Shown here: piece by piece, positions 61,522 to 64,000 of the stretch | Numbering within the stretch: position 1 is the first letter of the stretch | Layout: each line of letters opens with the position of its first letter | Assembly (NCBI RefSeq): GCF_022458895.1 | Contig: NZ_JAINFL010000002.1 | Span: forward strand, 992,001-1,056,000 | Origin: Roseihalotalea indica | GTDB taxonomy: Bacteria > Bacteroidota > Bacteroidia > Cytophagales > Cyclobacteriaceae | DNA length: 64,000 nucleotides | Reading direction: 5' to 3' | The notes under the pieces: generated by a model | What the model was told of the DNA's origin: nothing | Database searches by the model: none | Seen by the model: the letters and a program-made list of their open reading frames with translations, nothing else | Position numbers and translations under genes: made by a program

Positions 61522-62758
61522 GCAACGCTACAATATAGACGAAGCCTTGGTGCAACGCTACCGCGAAGGAACGCTCTCAGAAGAGGAGCAGGCGTGGCTA
61601 CAGGAGCACCCGTTTGAAGCCGAAGCTTTGGAGGGGTTGGCCGAAACTCCGCAATGGTCGGAGGATGTAGCCGAGTTACAGCAACGTTTAGGGGAACGTA
61701 CTGCCAGGCAACGCAGTATGTGGGGAGTGTATAGTCGTTATGCCGCTGCTTTGGCCTTGCTGATTACGGTGGGCTGGTTTACCTATCGTTTTGCTTTTCA
61801 GGATGATTTTTCCGTACCAATCGCTCCTTACCAGCAGCCTGAGGCACCCGCGATGAGCGAAAGTTTCATGTCGGTACCGGACTCTCTTGAGAAAGTGCCC
61901 GGCGAGGGAATTTCTACCTTGGCTGATCAATCTTATATCGCTCAGGTTCAGCAGTCGGTAAAACCAGTGCCAGTTCCTAAGCGCGAAGTACCTTCTCTGC
62001 CTTCGGCGGCATCTTCTCCCGAATCAGTTGAAAATCTGGCCCTGGCTGATCAGGTAGAAGTAGAAGAAGAGAACGATCAGGAAGGTGAATATGTGTTGGA
62101 GGCACCGGTTTTATCTAGAAAAATGAGTGTTTCTCAGAAGCGAGCCCGTATAGCTCCGCCAGCTGACCCGTTTGGCCATCGGGTGGGTGGACTGGTATAT
62201 TCTGCGGATGATCGTGCGCCTCTGCCCGGAGTGAATGTGACAGTAAAAGGAACGCTGGTAGCAACAGTCACCAATGTAGACGGTCATTTCTCTGTACCGG
62301 TTCCAGATAGCACAAAAACCACGCTTCTATTCCACTCGGTTGGGTTTCTCTCCGAAGAAATAGCTATTGACCAGCAAGACTCGCTAGCCATCGCTATGGA
62401 ACCCGACGTACAAGCTTTGAGTGAAGTAGTTATCGTTGGATATGGCAGCAGTGATCACGCTTTATCTCAGGCAGCCTATCCTATTCCTTCTAGAAAGGCA
62501 TTCCGTGAGTATTTAGAAGCGCAACTTCGTTATCCAACGGAAGCTCAACAAAACGGTGTTGAAGGAACAGTGAAGGTACAGTTCACAGTAGAGCAAGATG
62601 GCGAATTAACTAACTTTCAGATCAAAAAAAGCCTGGGGGCTGGCTGCGATAAAGAAGCTATCCGCCTGATCCAGGAAGGTCCTGCCTGGCAACCCGCCTT
62701 CCGAGACGGGCAACCTCAGCCCCAGCAAGTTACCGTGAAAGTACGCTTTAAACAGTGA
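61514..62758 (+). CDS. Membrane protein with CarboxypepD_reg and TonB C-terminal domains, candidate anti-sigma
   Basis: A 414-residue protein; the ATG at 61514 overlaps the sigma stop codon. Residues 1-70 are cytoplasmic and acidic/helical (EALVQRYREGTLSEEEQAWL, as in anti-sigma N termini), with one membrane helix about 75-94 (SRYAAALALLITVGWFTYRF). About 100-215 is a low-complexity periplasmic linker. About 218-312 is a CarboxypepD_reg-like domain ending in LSEVVIVGYG. About 330-413 is a TonB C-terminal domain (GVEGTVKVQFTVEQDGELTN). It lacks the usual FecR domain. It probably holds the sigma factor and contacts an envelope partner. Confidence 0.88.
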   Translation: MNKQRYNIDEALVQRYREGTLSEEEQAWLQEHPFEAEALEGLAETPQWSEDVAELQQRLGERTARQRSMWGVYSRYAAALALLITVGWFTYRFAFQDDFSVPIAPYQQPEAPAMSESFMSVPDSLEKVPGEGISTLADQSYIAQVQQSVKPVPVPKREVPSLPSAASSPESVENLALADQVEVEEENDQEGEYVLEAPVLSRKMSVSQKRARIAPPADPFGHRVGGLVYSADDRAPLPGVNVTVKGTLVATVTNVDGHFSVPVPDSTKTTLLFHSVGFLSEEIAIDQQDSLAIAMEPDVQALSEVVIVGYGSSDHALSQAAYPIPSRKAFREYLEAQLRYPTEAQQNGVEGTVKVQFTVEQDGELTNFQIKKSLGAGCDKEAIRLIQEGPAWQPAFRDGQPQPQQVTVKVRFKQ

Positions 62759-62870
62759 ACAGTGAACAGTGAGCAATTAGCAATGAGCAATTTGGATGTA
62801 TGCTATAATAGTTAACAACCATGATTTTTAAATTTGCACCCTGCACCCTGCACCCTGCACCCTGCACCCT
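62753..62870. repeat. Heptanucleotide series between convergent gene ends
   Basis: CAGTGAA, CAGTGAA, CAGTGAG, CAATTAG, CAATGAG and CAATTTG run in 7-bp steps from 62753 to 62794, with the TGA stop codon inside the first unit. GCACCCT is then repeated five times at 62836-62870, ending 2 bp before the stop codon of the facing gene. Confidence 0.85.
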
Positions 62871-62872
62871 GT

Positions 62873-63553
62873 CTACTTCAGCAGTTCTAAGTCGCGAATG
62901 AGGATTTTGCGGCGGTCGAAGTTGATGATATTTTTCTCTTTCAGTTCGTTGAGAATAGTAGTAACTGTTTGGCGCGAGGTTCCGGTTAGGCTGGCAATAT
63001 CCTGGTGCTTGAAATGATTAGGAATAAGCGTTTCAAAGCCAACCTTACGTCCTTTTTCCCGGGCCATATCCCGCAGAAACTCTATCACCCGGGTGCGCGC
63101 ATCTTTAGAGATTAACAGCTCTATGCGCCGTTCCAGCTTCTGAATGCGTTTGCCAACCATTTTAAAAATGTTCATGCTCAGATCCTGATTGTCAGCCATG
63201 CGGTTTCGCATATCGTCTAGTGTCATAGCGCACACGCGGGTTTCGCTATCCAACGCCATGGCAAAATCCCGATGGTTTTCTTCACCGGTAAGCGCCATTT
63301 CTCCGAACACCTCGCCCGGACCAAGAATAGTCTTAACAATCTCTTTTCCTTCATCCGAATACATGCCGATCTTCACTCGGCCTTGCTGGATGATATACAC
63401 ATACTCCGATGGTTCTCCAATAGTATAGATATGATCTCCTTTATGATAAGTCCCTTGCTCAACCGGGTGGTCAAGCTCTACGATCTTCTGAGGGCAGAAA
63501 ATATTGACAAAATTGTTTTCTTCAAAGAACCAAAGGTTTGTTTCAGCTTTCAT
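62873..63553 (-). CDS. Crp/Fnr-family transcriptional regulator
   Basis: A 226-residue regulator. The cyclic-nucleotide-binding fold covers about 25-125 (YHKGDHIYTIGEPSEYVYII and GEVFGEMALTGEENHRDFAM, the latter close to the GEMAL phosphate-binding cassette). It is followed by the dimer helix and a full winged helix (HFKHQDIASLTGTSRQTVTT with ILNELKEKNIINFDRRKILI). The GE(M)AL motif keeps the Glu but replaces the Arg of cAMP binders, so ligand binding is uncertain. There is no Fnr-type Cys cluster. It is the last gene recognised in the window. Confidence 0.92.
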   Translation of the reverse strand: MKAETNLWFFEENNFVNIFCPQKIVELDHPVEQGTYHKGDHIYTIGEPSEYVYIIQQGRVKIGMYSDEGKEIVKTILGPGEVFGEMALTGEENHRDFAMALDSETRVCAMTLDDMRNRMADNQDLSMNIFKMVGKRIQKLERRIELLISKDARTRVIEFLRDMAREKGRKVGFETLIPNHFKHQDIASLTGTSRQTVTTILNELKEKNIINFDRRKILIRDLELLK

Positions 63554-64000
63554 GGTGTGAGTGGTCTATTCCTGATAAAATTTTAGTACTTTTCCGTTCG
63601 CAACCAGCTGTTTATAACGTGCTGTTTTGTCGGCTGCTATACAAAATACCAATGTTAGCCTCGGAAGGTTGCTTATCAGATCGATGTTAGAAAAATGTAA
63701 ACAGTTTGTGAGAATTTTGTGAAGATTTAGTATCCATTCTGAGCCATGAAATAGTTATTGGAACGTTACGCTGAAGCGTTATGATGCGAGAATCGCATCA
63801 TATGAAGATCAGAGAGTGATTGTTCTTTATCTTTCTGACGTGGGTGAGAGTTGCTCCAGTCAGAGAATATTCTTCCATTTACTGCATTTTTAAACTCATG
63901 AAATCCTAGTATTTTCTTTATTACTACGCTTTTAAAAGAATGGCAAGCTCTAATAAATGTCTCCCGTATAAAAAAGCATATTATTCTTCTGTAAAGTATC
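63554..64000. other. Gene-free right end with small hairpins
   Basis: No ORF or partial gene was recognised. At 63781-63801 ATGATGCGA and TCGCATCAT form a perfect 9-bp stem around GAA, and a smaller ACGCT/AGCGT hairpin sits just before it (about 63768-63779). No T run follows, so these are not standard terminators. Confidence 0.6.

Overview
The window is chromosomal DNA from a member of the Bacteroidota, most likely a Cytophagales-type marine or environmental lineage. The evidence is tandem SusC/SusD pairs, many lipoproteins with an acidic stretch after the lipobox Cys, promoters of the TTG-N19/20-TAnnTTTG type, little sign of Shine-Dalgarno sequences, PVC-type dehydrogenase/cytochrome c proteins, and permeases with an N-terminal prefix domain paired with PadR regulators. 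No rRNA, tRNA, CRISPR array or transposase was seen. The species assignment is inference.

Region 1 (1-25.3 kb) is an outer-membrane nutrient-uptake array: the 3' end of one SusD-like gene, then four complete SusC/SusD pairs, all on the + strand. The last three pairs each have a small lipoprotein gene behind the susD. Most units end in a rho-independent terminator and start with a 480-640 bp AT-rich leader. No glycoside hydrolase, peptidase or sigma/anti-sigma pair lies inside, so the substrate cannot be read from context.

Region 2 (25.4-30.7 kb) differs sharply: seven short + strand genes of mostly unknown function, including lipoproteins, membrane proteins, a serine hydrolase and a TIR/SLOG-like protein with a transmembrane tail. 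Most are separated by about 45-180 bp imperfect palindromes that end in GTTRSC-like sequence 0-20 nt before the next start codon. This is the layout of integron gene cassettes, and I regard it as the best candidate for an undescribed system. A second set of such sites lies at 48.2-50.0 kb. No integrase is visible in the window.

Region 3 (30.7-46.9 kb) is mixed metabolism: an RluE-type pseudouridine synthase, a Crp/Fnr regulator followed by AhpD-like and DJ-1-like genes, a decayed serine hydrolase, a CBM9-like protein, a large PVC-type dehydrogenase/HEAT/cytochrome c lipoprotein, small lipocalin-like lipoproteins, an SDR, a cytochrome c plus PHM-like copper monooxygenase, a HEPN-like gene, a redoxin, and a TetR/epoxide-hydrolase-like pair with a palindromic operator.

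Region 4 (46.9-53.7 kb) holds a DUF5694/TraB-like protein, the second cassette-like cluster, an MDR oxidoreductase with a serine hydrolase, a 41-bp tandem repeat and a DUF808 membrane protein.

Region 5 (54.2-64 kb) holds a MacB/FtsX-type permease with its PadR regulator, an AlkD-like DNA glycosylase gene, a divergent module of a VWA-domain protein and an ECF sigma factor with a membrane CarboxypepD/TonB-C protein, and a Crp/Fnr regulator. Two convergent gene ends here are filled with heptanucleotide repeats that run into the stop codons.
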